From the NCBI GenBank assembly GCA_023410675.1, contig JAEYPM010000029.1:1-32180 (forward strand): a stretch of DNA of 32,180 bases, read 5' to 3'. Position 1 is the first letter of the stretch; each line of letters opens with the position of its first letter. The stretch comes from Bacillota bacterium (GTDB lineage: Bacteria; Bacillota; Clostridia; Lachnospirales; Cellulosilyticaceae). Of the stretch, positions 1 to 8,219 are shown piece by piece. The position numbers and the translations under genes were made by a program. The notes below the pieces were generated by a model. That model ran no database searches. It had not been told where the DNA came from and saw nothing but the letters and a program-made list of their open reading frames with translations.

Positions 1-2
1 AT

Positions 3-575
3 ACATACATGATCTTATTCTTAGCAAGGATATTAAAGAATAAAGAGCAATTCCCAAAATATGATACTTTTATACAGCAGTATGAACAAATAACACCAGC
101 CTTAATTAAAGCAAAAGAGCTTTATGAAGATCGGTGCAAAAAAATGGCACAAGAGCATAAAGACACAGCTTATCATATGGTTATCGGATCAGGAATGCTT
201 TGGGGCGAAGCTTATGATTATGCAATGTGTATTCTAGAAGAAATGCAGTGGATCAAGACAAAATCTATCCATGCAGCAGAATACTTCCATGGAACCTTAG
301 AAATAGTAGAAAAGGATACAAGCCTTATCTTATTCTATGGTGAAGATGAAACAAGGCCACTTATGGACAGGGTACTTAACTTCTCTAAAAAGGTTACAGA
401 TGTTATCAATATATTTGACACAAAAGAAGTAGAGCTACCATTTGACCCTGAGTTTAGAAAGATTGTATCTCCACTTATTATTTATGTTATTTTGGAAAGA
501 TTAAGCTGCCACTTAGAGCATGAGAGAAATCATCCATTATCAACAAGAAGATATTACCGTCAAATGGAATACTAA
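3..575 (+). CDS. SIS-domain sugar deglycase/isomerase (FrlB/AgaS-like), C-terminal part
   Basis: The reading frame is open to the left edge, so this is the C-terminal part of a longer gene; family members are about 330-350 residues and about 190 are present. The ATG at 9 is probably internal. The segment SIHAAEYFHG, followed by a hydrophobic strand and GEDETRP, is typical of the second SIS (phosphosugar isomerase) domain of fructosamine-6-phosphate deglycase FrlB and its relatives; the His/Glu of that segment lie in the active-site region of the family. The C-terminus (HPLSTRRYYRQMEY) also fits. The likely role is cytoplasmic conversion of an amino-sugar or amino-acid-sugar phosphate. The exact substrate cannot be read from the sequence. 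A terminator-like hairpin follows the stop codon, then DUF4867 and HAD genes in the same direction. Confidence 0.8.
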   Translation, partial: TYMILFLARILKNKEQFPKYDTFIQQYEQITPALIKAKELYEDRCKKMAQEHKDTAYHMVIGSGMLWGEAYDYAMCILEEMQWIKTKSIHAAEYFHGTLEIVEKDTSLILFYGEDETRPLMDRVLNFSKKVTDVINIFDTKEVELPFDPEFRKIVSPLIIYVILERLSCHLEHERNHPLSTRRYYRQMEY

Positions 576-588
576 AATAAGGGAAAGG

Positions 589-638
589 ATGTCCTAAAAA
601 CACTGCAAGAGTCAGATGTCTTTAGGACATTTTGTTTT
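589..638 (+). terminator. Intrinsic terminator or attenuator after the SIS gene
   Basis: A 10-bp inverted repeat (ATGTCCTAAA at 589-598, TTTAGGACAT at 621-630) with a 22-nt loop is followed by a T-rich run. It sits between the SIS gene and the DUF4867 gene. I see no convincing promoter between them, so partial read-through may feed the downstream genes. Confidence 0.65.
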
Positions 639-673
639 TATTTAGTCTTTATAAAAAATCAGGGGGGATCTTA

Positions 674-1318
674 ATGAAGATTCATGAAGTGCAAAACAAA
701 AACAAGCATCTAGAAATTTTTGAAATAAAAAACAAAAGATTTTGCCCTTATGGGAGACTGTTAAAATCATATGATATATCAGAACTGGAGCAATTTGCAA
801 AAGAGCATATTGCAGTTCCTAAAGAGGGAAGTAGCTATACAGTAAGCATCCCAAAGATGGAAAAGCTAAGTGTTATTCAAAGCATTTTTAAAGACGTATA
901 TGCTGGAATGGAGGCTCAAGCAGGAGTATGTACAGGGCAAAACAAACAGCTGACAGGGATAGAGTTTCATCAAGGGAGTGAGACAATTATCGCACTTAAA
1001 GACTGCGTTCTTATTCTTGGGAAAAAACAAGATATGAAAGGTGAGACTTATGAGGGGACCTTAACAGAATGCTTTTTTATTGAGAAAGGTCAGATCGTTG
1101 AGCTCTATGATACCACTTTGCATTATGCACCTTGCAACACTGAAGATTATTTTATGACAATCGTTATCCTTTTAAAAGGAACCAATGAACCTTTAGAAAA
1201 TGCTAAAGGACTCGTTACAAAGAAAAATAAATGGTTTATTACCCATCCTTCTATAGAAGCTAAAGTAAAGGCAGGATGCGTAGTTGGACTTTTGGGAGAA
1301 GTGAAAACGATAAACTAG
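674..1318 (+). CDS. DUF4867 family protein
   Basis: This 214-residue cytoplasmic protein has no signal peptide or membrane segment. I recognise it as DUF4867, a family of about 210 residues that I recall being found beside sugar isomerase/deglycase genes in Clostridia. It is mostly beta-strand-like, with short conserved segments GIEFHQGSE and LHYAPC, compatible with a cupin-like fold, but that is inference. The ATG at 674 is chosen because AGGGGGG lies at 661-667 with a 6-nt spacer; an upstream in-frame ATG at 632 overlaps the terminator tail and has no ribosome binding site. The gene precedes a Cof phosphatase by 24 nt, suggesting one operon for sugar-phosphate processing. Its biochemical activity is unknown to me. 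Confidence 0.75.
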   Translation: MKIHEVQNKNKHLEIFEIKNKRFCPYGRLLKSYDISELEQFAKEHIAVPKEGSSYTVSIPKMEKLSVIQSIFKDVYAGMEAQAGVCTGQNKQLTGIEFHQGSETIIALKDCVLILGKKQDMKGETYEGTLTECFFIEKGQIVELYDTTLHYAPCNTEDYFMTIVILLKGTNEPLENAKGLVTKKNKWFITHPSIEAKVKAGCVVGLLGEVKTIN

Positions 1319-1342
1319 AGAAAAAAATAAATGAGGTGAGCC

Positions 1343-2158
1343 ATGGACTACAAAATGCTTGTTTTAGATTTAGATGGTACACTAACAAACAAAAAGAAGG
1401 AAATAACACCTTATACTAAAGAAGTCTTAATAAAAGCACAGCAAGCAGGTGTTAAAATTGTATTGGCATCAGGAAGACCCACATATGGGATTATCCCTTT
1501 GGCAAAAGAATTAGAACTTGATCAGTATAATGGATTTATTTTAGCCTTTAATGGAGGACAGATTATAGAGTGCCATACAGGAAAAACGATATACCAAAAG
1601 ACTTTTGAAAAAGAAGAGGTAAATCTTTTAGACAAGCTGGCAAAGGAGAATAAGGTTGCTGTACTTACATATGAAGATAAATTCATAATTACAGAAAAGA
1701 AAGAGGATAAGTATGTACAAATAGAATCTATGATCACACATATGAAGATTAAAGAAGTAAAATCTTTCTCAGAATATGTAAACTTTCCTGTTACAAAATG
1801 CTTGTTGGTTGAGGATGGAGACTATTTAGCTAAGGTAGAAAAAAAGATAAAAGATGTTGTAGGAAACATGTTAAGTGTTTATCGCTCTGAACCCTATTTT
1901 TTAGAAATTATGCCTCAGAATGTTGACAAGGCAGCTTCCCTTAGAAGATTACTTAGGTATTTAGGGTTATCTAAAGAGGAAATGATCGCATGTGGCGATG
2001 GGTTTAATGATCAATCTATGATTGAATATGCAGGATTAGGAGTAGCCATGCGTAATGCACAAGAAGAAGTGAAAAAGGTAGCAGATTATGTGGCACCTTC
2101 TAATGATGAAGAGGGCGTTGCCCATGTTGTTACTAAGTTTGTGTTACAAAAAGCTTAG
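1343..2158 (+). CDS. Cof-type HAD-superfamily phosphatase
   Basis: This is a 271-residue cytoplasmic phosphatase of the Cof/YbiV class (HAD type IIB cap). Motif I is DLDGT with nucleophile Asp9 and acid/base Asp11; motif II is ASGRP; motif IV is GDGFND at residues 218-223, which binds magnesium. The length matches the family (about 270). AGGTGAG at 1334-1340 precedes the ATG. The gene follows DUF4867 closely and is likely cotranscribed with the SIS and DUF4867 genes, so a sugar phosphate is a reasonable substrate, although Cof enzymes are broad and include flavin and pyridoxal phosphate phosphatases. The exact substrate is not inferable. Confidence 0.88.
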   Translation: MDYKMLVLDLDGTLTNKKKEITPYTKEVLIKAQQAGVKIVLASGRPTYGIIPLAKELELDQYNGFILAFNGGQIIECHTGKTIYQKTFEKEEVNLLDKLAKENKVAVLTYEDKFIITEKKEDKYVQIESMITHMKIKEVKSFSEYVNFPVTKCLLVEDGDYLAKVEKKIKDVVGNMLSVYRSEPYFLEIMPQNVDKAASLRRLLRYLGLSKEEMIACGDGFNDQSMIEYAGLGVAMRNAQEEVKKVADYVAPSNDEEGVAHVVTKFVLQKA

Positions 2159-2201
2159 CTATAAATAGTGTTTAAATAATCTATGTTTCTCTAATAATAG
2201 A

Positions 2202-2230
2202 TTGAAACTTTGGGAAACCTATGATAAAAT
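2202..2230 (+). promoter_or_regulatory. Putative sigma-A promoter of the metG T-box transcript
   Basis: TTGAAA at 2202-2207 and TAAAAT at 2225-2230 are separated by 17 nt. They lie just upstream of the T-box leader, in the right place to drive it. Confidence 0.55.
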
Positions 2231-2237
2231 GAATAAA

Positions 2238-2590
2238 ATCATGCCTAAACGCAGTGAAAAGGAGAGTAAGCCTAAGGAAGCTTTACCAGAGAAACTTCTA
2301 AAGAAATTTTTATGGATGGAAAAATATATTAAAAGTTCTTTGCTGAGAGGAAGTAAGCTAGATTTAGACTGAAGATGGCCTTGGAGTGGTGCACCGACGC
2401 CTTTGTTATATAAGGCTTAGGCTGCAACAGGTTCGCCTGTTATAGCGAAAAAAGTATAACTATCAAAGGGATGCAAAGACCTTTTTTAGCGTACTTAATG
2501 AGGCTTATATTTAAAGATATAGGCGAATTAGAGTGGTACCACGAGTAGTATTACCTCGTCTCTATGGCAAAATGTTATAGAGCGAGGTTT
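2238..2590 (+). promoter_or_regulatory. T-box riboswitch leader of metG
   Basis: The leader of about 350 nt carries the T-box sequence AGAGTGGTACCACGAG at about 2530-2544. The TGGT inside it would pair with an uncharged tRNA acceptor end whose discriminator base is A, as in tRNA-Met. It is followed by a terminator stem: CCTCGtCTCTAT at 2554-2565 pairs with ATAGAGCGAGG at 2577-2587, then a T-run. The same CCTCG can alternatively pair with the T-box CGAG as antiterminator. Upstream are an AGTA element, CAGAGA and several stems typical of Stem I and Stem III. A candidate specifier codon ATG (Met) lies at 2375-2377 in the context GAAGATGG. The specifier placement is my reading without folding. 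Expected behaviour: uncharged tRNA-Met promotes read-through into metG. Confidence 0.88.
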
Positions 2591-2595
2591 TTTAT
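2554..2595 (+). terminator. T-box-controlled terminator before metG
   Basis: The stem CCTCG(t)CTCTAT / ATAGAGCGAGG has one bulged T and an 11-nt loop, and is followed by TTTTTTATTTT. It is the regulated terminator of the T-box leader. Confidence 0.85.
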
Positions 2596-2676
2596 TTTGC
2601 AAAAACCTAGGGCTAAAGTGCCTAAGGATAAGTAAATAATAGATTATATAATATAAAAAGAAAGAAGGAATAAAAA

Positions 2677-4656
2677 GTGGATAAAGCAACATATTACATT
2701 ACCACACCTATTTATTATCCAAGTAACAAACTGCATATAGGACACTCTTATACAACTGTAGCAGCAGATGCTATAGCGAGGTATAAACGTCTACGCGGTT
2801 ATGATGTTATGTTTTTAACTGGAACAGATGAGCACGGACAAAAAATAGAAAGACGTGCACAAGAAGAATCCACAACACCACAGGCATTTGTGGATAACAT
2901 AGTTGATTGGATTAAAGAATTGTGGAAAACTATGGACATTACCTATGATAAATTTATCCGTACAACGGACAAAAAGCACAAACAGACTGTTCAGAAGATT
3001 TTTAAAGAACTTTATGATAAAGGTGATATATATAAAAGTGAGTATGAAGGAATGTACTGTACACCTTGTGAGACGTTTTTTACAGAACACCAGCTTGTAG
3101 ATGAAAAATGTCCTGACTGCGGAAGGCCAGTAGAAAAGGTAAAAGAAGAGTCCTATTTCTTTAAGCTCTCAAAATATCAAGACAGACTGATTAAACATAT
3201 AGAAGAAAACCCAGAATTTATTCAGCCACAAACGAGGCAAAACGAAATGCTTAACAACTTCTTAAGACCAGGGCTTGAAGATTTATGTGTATCACGTACT
3301 TCTTTTAAATGGGGTATACCTGTAGAGTTTGACCCAGGTCATGTTGTTTATGTATGGATTGATGCACTATCTAACTATATATCTGCTCTAGGATATCTTA
3401 GTAATGATGATGCAGATTTTAAAAGATACTGGCCTGCAGATGTTCATTTGGTTGGGAAGGAAATTGTGCGTTTTCATACGATTATATGGCCAGCTATATT
3501 AATGGGACTTGATTTGCCACTTCCAAAACAAATTTTTGGTCATGGATGGCTTGTTATAGATGGCGGAAAAATGAGTAAATCAAAAGGAAATGTTGTAGAT
3601 CCTAGTATTTTAGTAGGAAGATATGGAAGTGATGCAATCCGTTATTTTCTTCTTAGAGAAATTGCATTTGGTCAAGATGGAAACTTTACAAATGAAGCAC
3701 TTATTTCAAGAATCAATTCAGATTTAGCCAATGATATAGGAAACCTAACTTCAAGAACAGTAGCCATGATTGAAAAATACTTTGAAGGAGGCATCCTATC
3801 AGAAGCTCAAGAAGGAAATGAGTTTGATGAGGCAATTAAAGAATTAGTTAAGGCTCAGATTAAAAAAGTACAAGATAATATGGAAAAACTTCTATTTAAC
3901 AATGCACTTGAAGAGATATGGGTGATTATAAGAAGACTAAACAAGTACATTGATGAAACAATGCCATGGGTACTTGCGAAGGATGAAAAAGATAAAGCAA
4001 AACTTGCAGGTGTGCTTTATACACTTTCAGAAGGCATTAGAATCGTAAGTATTATGATTGAACCTTTTATGCCACAAACACCACAAAAGATTTGGAGTCA
4101 GTTGGGTATTGAAAGAGGTGCACTTACTAAGTGGGGTACAATCCATACATGGGGCACACTTCCTAAGAAGATTTGTGCAAAAAAAGGAGAAAATATATTC
4201 CCACGCTTAGACAAAGAAAAAGAACTTGAAGCGTTAGATAAGATTAATGAGGAAAAACAGCCTAAGGAAGAAAATCCAAAAGATAAACAAATTCAAGAAA
4301 AAAGTTCAGAAGTAAAAGAAAATGAAAGTCAGCATATTACCATAGATGATTTTGCTAAAGTTGAGCTTAAAGTTGGTGAAGTACTTGAATGTGAAAGAGT
4401 ACCAAAATCAGACAAGCTTCTTGTATCAAAAATTAAAGTAGGAGATGAAGTAAGGCAAATCGTATCAGGCATTGCTAAATACTATGCTCCAGAAGATTTT
4501 GTAGGCAAAAAGGTAGTGGTTGTTACAAACTTAAAGCCAGTGAAACTAAGAGGTATTTTATCAGAAGGTATGGTGCTTTGCAGCGAAGATGCCTCAGGTA
4601 AGTTGGTAGCAGTAGGTCCTCTTGGAGATATCGAAAGTGGATCCCAAGTAAGATAA
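2677..4656 (+). CDS. metG: Methionyl-tRNA synthetase
   Basis: This 659-residue class I aminoacyl-tRNA synthetase charges tRNA-Met with methionine in the cytoplasm. HIGH is at residues 20-23 and KMSKS at 298-302. A zinc-knuckle connective peptide carries Cys128, Cys131, Cys145 and Cys148. The anticodon-binding helical domain follows. A charged, low-complexity linker (about 520-555) leads into a C-terminal EMAP-II/Trbp111-like tRNA-binding OB domain (about 556-659) that normally mediates dimerisation and tRNA affinity. The start codon is GTG at 2677, supported by GAAGGA at 2664-2669; the N-terminal YYITTPIYYPS matches the family start. Expression is controlled by the upstream T-box leader. A strong terminator follows, so the gene appears monocistronic. 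Confidence 0.97.
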   Translation: MDKATYYITTPIYYPSNKLHIGHSYTTVAADAIARYKRLRGYDVMFLTGTDEHGQKIERRAQEESTTPQAFVDNIVDWIKELWKTMDITYDKFIRTTDKKHKQTVQKIFKELYDKGDIYKSEYEGMYCTPCETFFTEHQLVDEKCPDCGRPVEKVKEESYFFKLSKYQDRLIKHIEENPEFIQPQTRQNEMLNNFLRPGLEDLCVSRTSFKWGIPVEFDPGHVVYVWIDALSNYISALGYLSNDDADFKRYWPADVHLVGKEIVRFHTIIWPAILMGLDLPLPKQIFGHGWLVIDGGKMSKSKGNVVDPSILVGRYGSDAIRYFLLREIAFGQDGNFTNEALISRINSDLANDIGNLTSRTVAMIEKYFEGGILSEAQEGNEFDEAIKELVKAQIKKVQDNMEKLLFNNALEEIWVIIRRLNKYIDETMPWVLAKDEKDKAKLAGVLYTLSEGIRIVSIMIEPFMPQTPQKIWSQLGIERGALTKWGTIHTWGTLPKKICAKKGENIFPRLDKEKELEALDKINEEKQPKEENPKDKQIQEKSSEVKENESQHITIDDFAKVELKVGEVLECERVPKSDKLLVSKIKVGDEVRQIVSGIAKYYAPEDFVGKKVVVVTNLKPVKLRGILSEGMVLCSEDASGKLVAVGPLGDIESGSQVR

Positions 4657-4696
4657 ATAGGAATGATCATTTTAATGATATGCCATTAACAACATA

Positions 4697-4745
4697 AGTC
4701 TAGTAAAAAACTGTTAGCAGCTAGTTTTTTACTAGACTCTTTTAT
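4697..4745 (+). terminator. Intrinsic terminator of metG
   Basis: A perfect 16-bp stem (4697-4712 with 4723-4738) has a 10-nt loop and is followed by CTTTTATT. Confidence 0.9.
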
Positions 4746-4780
4746 TCAAACCATAAAAGTTAAAACATGATTTCATTAGC

Positions 4781-4793
4781 CATAACATATAAT
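4781..4793 (+). promoter_or_regulatory. Possible -10 region of the LysM-GH18 gene
   Basis: CATAACATATAAT contains a perfect TATAAT (4788-4793) but has no good sigma-A -35 at 16-18 nt. It also contains CATAnnnTA, resembling the -10 of the mother-cell factor sigma-K. It is suggestive only. Confidence 0.3.
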
Positions 4794-4828
4794 GTACAAA
4801 TAGTCTATCTAGAGGGGAAGTATATGTT

Positions 4829-6115
4829 ATGCAGATTCATGTCGTTCAAAGGGGAGAATCTTTACATAGTATTGCAAGGGAATATAATTCTTCAGTTTCA
4901 ATTCTTGCTGCTTCGAATGCAATTGAGGATCCTGATCAACTAGTAGTGGGCCAAGCCTTAGTTATTCCTATCATAGGGAGTTTTTACTGGGTTATGCCAG
5001 GAGATACCTTATTCAGCATTGCAAATTCATTTAATATAGGTTATATGCTCCTTGCAAGAATGAATAATATTAATCCAAATCAGCCACTTTCTTTAGGACA
5101 AAGGTTATATATCCCACCAAGGCCAAAAGGAAGGATAGAAGTAAATGCTTATGTAGAACCAAGAGGTGGTAGTGTCACTTTAGAACTAGAGCAGTCTGTT
5201 AGAAGGGATGCCCCTAATCTAACTTATTTAGCTCCTTTTAGCTTTCAGGTAAGAAGAGATGCAAGTCTTGCAGCTCCCCCGTTAAATAAGTTCAGTGAAA
5301 TAGCACAGATAAATGGTGCAGTCACCATGCTGGTTATTACAAACCTTGAAGAAGGTCAGTTTAGTGCAGAACTAGGGAGAATTATTCTAACGGATGAACA
5401 ATTTCAAAACCAGCTTCTTGAAAATATTATTTTAACTGCAAAAAGGCTGGATTTTAGAGATGTACATTTTGATATGGAATTTTTACCACCAGAAAATAGA
5501 GAGGACTACAATAACTTTCTAAGAAAGGCTAGTGAACGCTTAAGAGCAGAAGAGCTCTTAATGTCTACTGCACTTGCTCCTAAAACAAGTGGGACTCAGG
5601 AAGGTGCGTGGTATGAAGCCCATGACTACAAGGTACATGGTGAGGTTGCAGATTTTGTAGTGCTTATGACTTATGAATGGGGATATAGTGCAGGACCACC
5701 ACTTCCTGTATCACCTATTGGACCAGTACGTGATGTTGTAACCTATGCTTTAACTGAGATACCAAGTTATAAAATTATGTTAGGACAAAATTTATATGGC
5801 TATGATTGGACACTTCCTTTTGTAGAAGGAGGAGCATATGCAAGAGCAATAAGCCCACAGGAAGCTATTAGGATCGCTTGGGAGAATCATGCAACGATTT
5901 TATATGATATTAGTGCACAGGCTCCATATTTTAAGTATACCAGTAAAGAAGGTAGCGAACATATAGTATGGTTTGAAGATGCAAGATCCATACAAGCTAA
6001 GTTTGATTTGATTAAGGAATTATCCTTAAGGGGCATTAGTTACTGGCGACTTGGCCTTGATTTTCCTCAAAATTGGCTTTTGCTTAATGATAACTTCTAT
6101 ATTGTTAAAAGATAA
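4829..6115 (+). CDS. LysM-GH18 glycosidase, spore cortex-lytic/YaaH-like
   Basis: This 428-residue protein has two N-terminal LysM domains (about residues 2-47 and 52-96) that bind peptidoglycan, then a glycoside hydrolase family 18 domain to the C-terminus. The GH18 active-site segment reads RDVHFDMEF; Asp215 and Glu217 match the conserved D-x-E with the catalytic Glu. The architecture and length match Bacillus YaaH/SleL, N-acetylglucosaminidases that act on cortex muropeptides during germination. Like those proteins it has no signal peptide, which fits delivery in the mother cell to the spore coat. The start is preceded by AGAGGGGAAG at 4811-4820. A -10-like CATAACATATAAT at 4781-4793 could suit either sigma-A or a mother-cell sigma factor; this is undecided. 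Confidence is high for the family and moderate for the germination role. Confidence 0.87.
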   Translation: MQIHVVQRGESLHSIAREYNSSVSILAASNAIEDPDQLVVGQALVIPIIGSFYWVMPGDTLFSIANSFNIGYMLLARMNNINPNQPLSLGQRLYIPPRPKGRIEVNAYVEPRGGSVTLELEQSVRRDAPNLTYLAPFSFQVRRDASLAAPPLNKFSEIAQINGAVTMLVITNLEEGQFSAELGRIILTDEQFQNQLLENIILTAKRLDFRDVHFDMEFLPPENREDYNNFLRKASERLRAEELLMSTALAPKTSGTQEGAWYEAHDYKVHGEVADFVVLMTYEWGYSAGPPLPVSPIGPVRDVVTYALTEIPSYKIMLGQNLYGYDWTLPFVEGGAYARAISPQEAIRIAWENHATILYDISAQAPYFKYTSKEGSEHIVWFEDARSIQAKFDLIKELSLRGISYWRLGLDFPQNWLLLNDNFYIVKR

Positions 6116-6248
6116 CAAAACATTCACTATAGATAGCATAAAAGATTATGTGTAAGAAATTAGGATTATTGTGGTATGCTATACATAAGATTTATAAAGT
6201 AGGACGTAAAGAACAATAATTATAGTATACAAAGGATGGAAAGCACAC

Positions 6249-7250
6249 ATGAAAGAAAACTTAGTAAAAACACTAAATGGTATGGCTATAGGACTTTTTG
6301 CTACTTTAGTTGTTGGAACAATCTTAAGTCAAATAGGAAGTCTGCTTCATTGGAACTTGCTCATTCAAATGGGGAATATAGCAAAAGTACTGATGGGAGG
6401 TGCTATAGGAGCAGCTGTGGCTTACTCACTTGGAGCACCACCATTAGTTATTTTTTCGTGTATTGTTACAGGAACTATGGGAGCAGGAGCTGTTTGGACA
6501 GCTCAGGGTGATACTTTGATAAAGGTTGGGGATCCAGCAGGTGCATATGTAGCAAGCCTTATTACGACCATCGTTGGGAAAAAAGCAATAGGAAAAACAA
6601 AGGTTGATATCATACTTATACCAGCAATTTGTATCATCATAGGGGGTCTTGTTGGCACATTTATATCTCCTATTATTTCAGGGTTTATGAGCTGGATAGG
6701 CTTTATCATTAATAAAGCGACGCAGCTTCAGCCTTTATTTATGGGACCTATTGTATCAGTGGTTATGGGGCTCGTGCTTATTTCTCCAATTAGCTCGGCT
6801 GCCTTAGCCACGAGTCTTGGCTTATCAGGTCTTGCAGCAGGAGCCGCAGTAGTTGGCACCTCTTGCCAAATGATTGGCTTTGCAGCAGCCTCTTATAAAG
6901 AAAATGGGATTCAAGGTGCAATCGCCCAGGGGCTTGGCACAGCAAAAGTGCAGTTTGGCAATATTGTCAAAAACCCACTCATTGCTGCTCCATCAACGGT
7001 ATCTAGTTTTATATTGGGCTTATTTTCAGCAACAGTTTTTAAGATGACTTCAAATAAAATAGGTGCAGGAATGGGGACAAGTGGACTTGTGGGACAAATT
7101 CAAACAGTAGCTGAGATGGGGCCATCATCTATTTTTAAGATTATCATCTTACATTTTGTCTTGCCAGCATTAATCAGTTATGGAATAGCAGTGATCATGA
7201 AAAAAAGAGGTCTTATCAAAGAAAATGATATGCTCCTAAAAGATATATAA
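6249..7250 (+). CDS. PTS EIIC-type membrane protein (PTS_EIIC_2 family)
   Basis: This 333-residue integral membrane protein has about eight to nine hydrophobic segments with Gly/Ala-rich helices and loops such as VGDPAGAYVASL and GTSCQMIGFAAAS. The sequence resembles the PTS_EIIC_2 family, a membrane domain related to sugar-translocating EIIC. No EIIA or EIIB domain is fused, and none lies within this window, so phosphotransfer-linked transport cannot be concluded; some orphan members may act as facilitators or carry an unknown substrate. AAAGGATGG at 6232-6240 precedes the ATG, and a terminator follows the stop, indicating a monocistronic unit. Family assignment is from remembered resemblance. 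Confidence 0.72.
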   Translation: MKENLVKTLNGMAIGLFATLVVGTILSQIGSLLHWNLLIQMGNIAKVLMGGAIGAAVAYSLGAPPLVIFSCIVTGTMGAGAVWTAQGDTLIKVGDPAGAYVASLITTIVGKKAIGKTKVDIILIPAICIIIGGLVGTFISPIISGFMSWIGFIINKATQLQPLFMGPIVSVVMGLVLISPISSAALATSLGLSGLAAGAAVVGTSCQMIGFAAASYKENGIQGAIAQGLGTAKVQFGNIVKNPLIAAPSTVSSFILGLFSATVFKMTSNKIGAGMGTSGLVGQIQTVAEMGPSSIFKIIILHFVLPALISYGIAVIMKKRGLIKENDMLLKDI

Positions 7251-7289
7251 AATCCTCATAGACTTATATGTGAGCATATATTTAGAAGA

Positions 7290-7338
7290 AACAACTTAGG
7301 TAAGCGAAGTAAGCTTATATACTTAAGTTGTTTTTTTA
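7290..7338 (+). terminator. Intrinsic terminator after the EIIC-like gene
   Basis: AACAACTTA at 7290-7298 pairs with TAAGTTGTT at 7324-7332, with further imperfect pairing inside, followed by a T-run. Confidence 0.8.
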
Positions 7339-7398
7339 TTTAGAAATAGAACGCAAATACATGGGGTATATCTTATAAACAAGGATGTGCAAGCTATA

Positions 7399-7427
7399 TT
7401 GACATACAGAAACAAGTGTGTTATGCT
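7399..7427 (+). promoter_or_regulatory. Sigma-A promoter of the tetR-ABC operon
   Basis: A consensus -35 TTGACA (7399-7404) is 17 nt from TATGCT (7422-7427). Transcription should start near 7434, inside the inverted-repeat operator. Confidence 0.82.
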
Positions 7428-7431
7428 TAAA

Positions 7432-7454
7432 TAGACAGACAGTCGGTCGGTCTA
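7432..7454 (+). promoter_or_regulatory. Putative TetR-family operator
   Basis: The 23-bp imperfect palindrome TAGACAGACAG-T-CGGTCGGTCTA has 9 of 11 positions matching between arms. It is built of GAC/GTC blocks typical of TetR/AcrR operators. It begins 4 nt after the -10 and covers the expected transcription start, so bound repressor would block initiation. The adjacent tetR gene makes autoregulation the natural reading. Confidence 0.78.
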
Positions 7455-7455
7455 T

Positions 7456-7506
7456 AAAAAACAACGCGAACTCTTCGTTATTTGGTCTGCCGAAATGTTG
7501 TTTTTT
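7456..7506 (+). terminator. Terminator-like hairpin in the tetR leader
   Basis: AAAAAACAAC (7456-7465) is complementary to GTTGTTTTTT (7497-7506) across a 31-nt loop. The 3' arm ends in a T-run. The stem is A+T-rich, so it would be a weak terminator or attenuator between the promoter and tetR. Confidence 0.4.
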
Positions 7507-7571
7507 GTAGGTAGATCATGAGGAGTAACTTTAAGCTTATTTTGTGAATGCTATATGGAAAGGAGATAACC

Positions 7572-8219
7572 ATGAGAATTGTAAAAGATGCTGAGGAACG
7601 CAGAAATGAGATACTAGATGCTGCTGATGAGCTTTTTATGAAAAAGGGGTTTGATAATACAAGTACGAACGATATTCTAGAAAAGGTTAATATAGCAAGG
7701 GGAACTTTGTACTATCACTTTAGATCTAAAGAGGATATTATGGATGCACTCATCAAGAGGTATAATGATCAGATTTTAAGTGCAGTTAAAAAAGTTGCTA
7801 AAGATAAAAGTCTCCCTGTAAATGAGCGTATTATTTGTGCTGTTATGGCGATGAATATCAGTGATAGAAAAGGCAAGGAAATTTTAGAACATATTCATAA
7901 ACCACAAAATGCTCTCATGCATCAAAAAACACACCAACTAATCATTAGCAACGTTACGCCCATTCTAGCAGAAATAGTACAGGAGGGCATTGAAGAAGGA
8001 TTATTTAACACACCTTTCCCTTATGAATGTGTAGAGATGATTATTGTTTATTCTAATATTATTTTTGATGATGAGAGTATCCTAGTGACAGATGAAGAAC
8101 GTAATAAACGGATGCAGGCATTGATTTATAATGCAGAAAAGTTACTTGGAGCTAAAAGTGGAAGTTTACAAGAGATGGCATATTTAATTAAGCAAGGAGG
8201 TAATGAGCCTAATGAATAG
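7572..8219 (+). CDS. TetR/AcrR family transcriptional regulator
   Basis: This 215-residue repressor has an N-terminal TetR_N DNA-binding domain (residues about 10-55); the segment ILEKVNIARGTLYYHF is the helix-turn-helix with the usual TLYYHF signature. The rest is a helical ligand-binding/dimerisation domain of unknown inducer. The ATG at 7572 is chosen over the ATG at 7548 because AAAGGAGA ends 5 nt upstream of it. The gene is first in an operon with an MFS remnant, an FtsX-type permease and an ATPase, and a matching palindromic operator overlaps its promoter. It probably represses the whole operon and is relieved by a small molecule, perhaps an antimicrobial or lipid; the inducer is not evident. 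Confidence 0.92.
   Translation: MRIVKDAEERRNEILDAADELFMKKGFDNTSTNDILEKVNIARGTLYYHFRSKEDIMDALIKRYNDQILSAVKKVAKDKSLPVNERIICAVMAMNISDRKGKEILEHIHKPQNALMHQKTHQLIISNVTPILAEIVQEGIEEGLFNTPFPYECVEMIIVYSNIIFDDESILVTDEERNKRMQALIYNAEKLLGAKSGSLQEMAYLIKQGGNEPNE

Noticed and set aside
2815..3090. 91-codon - strand frame inside metG
   Set aside because: It is antisense to the conserved synthetase core and has no supporting signals.
6236..6511. Open frame overlapping the start of the EIIC-like gene in another frame
   Set aside because: It is a shadow of the membrane protein gene; its product is low in hydrophobicity, without any family signature, and its ATG lies within the ribosome binding site of the real gene.
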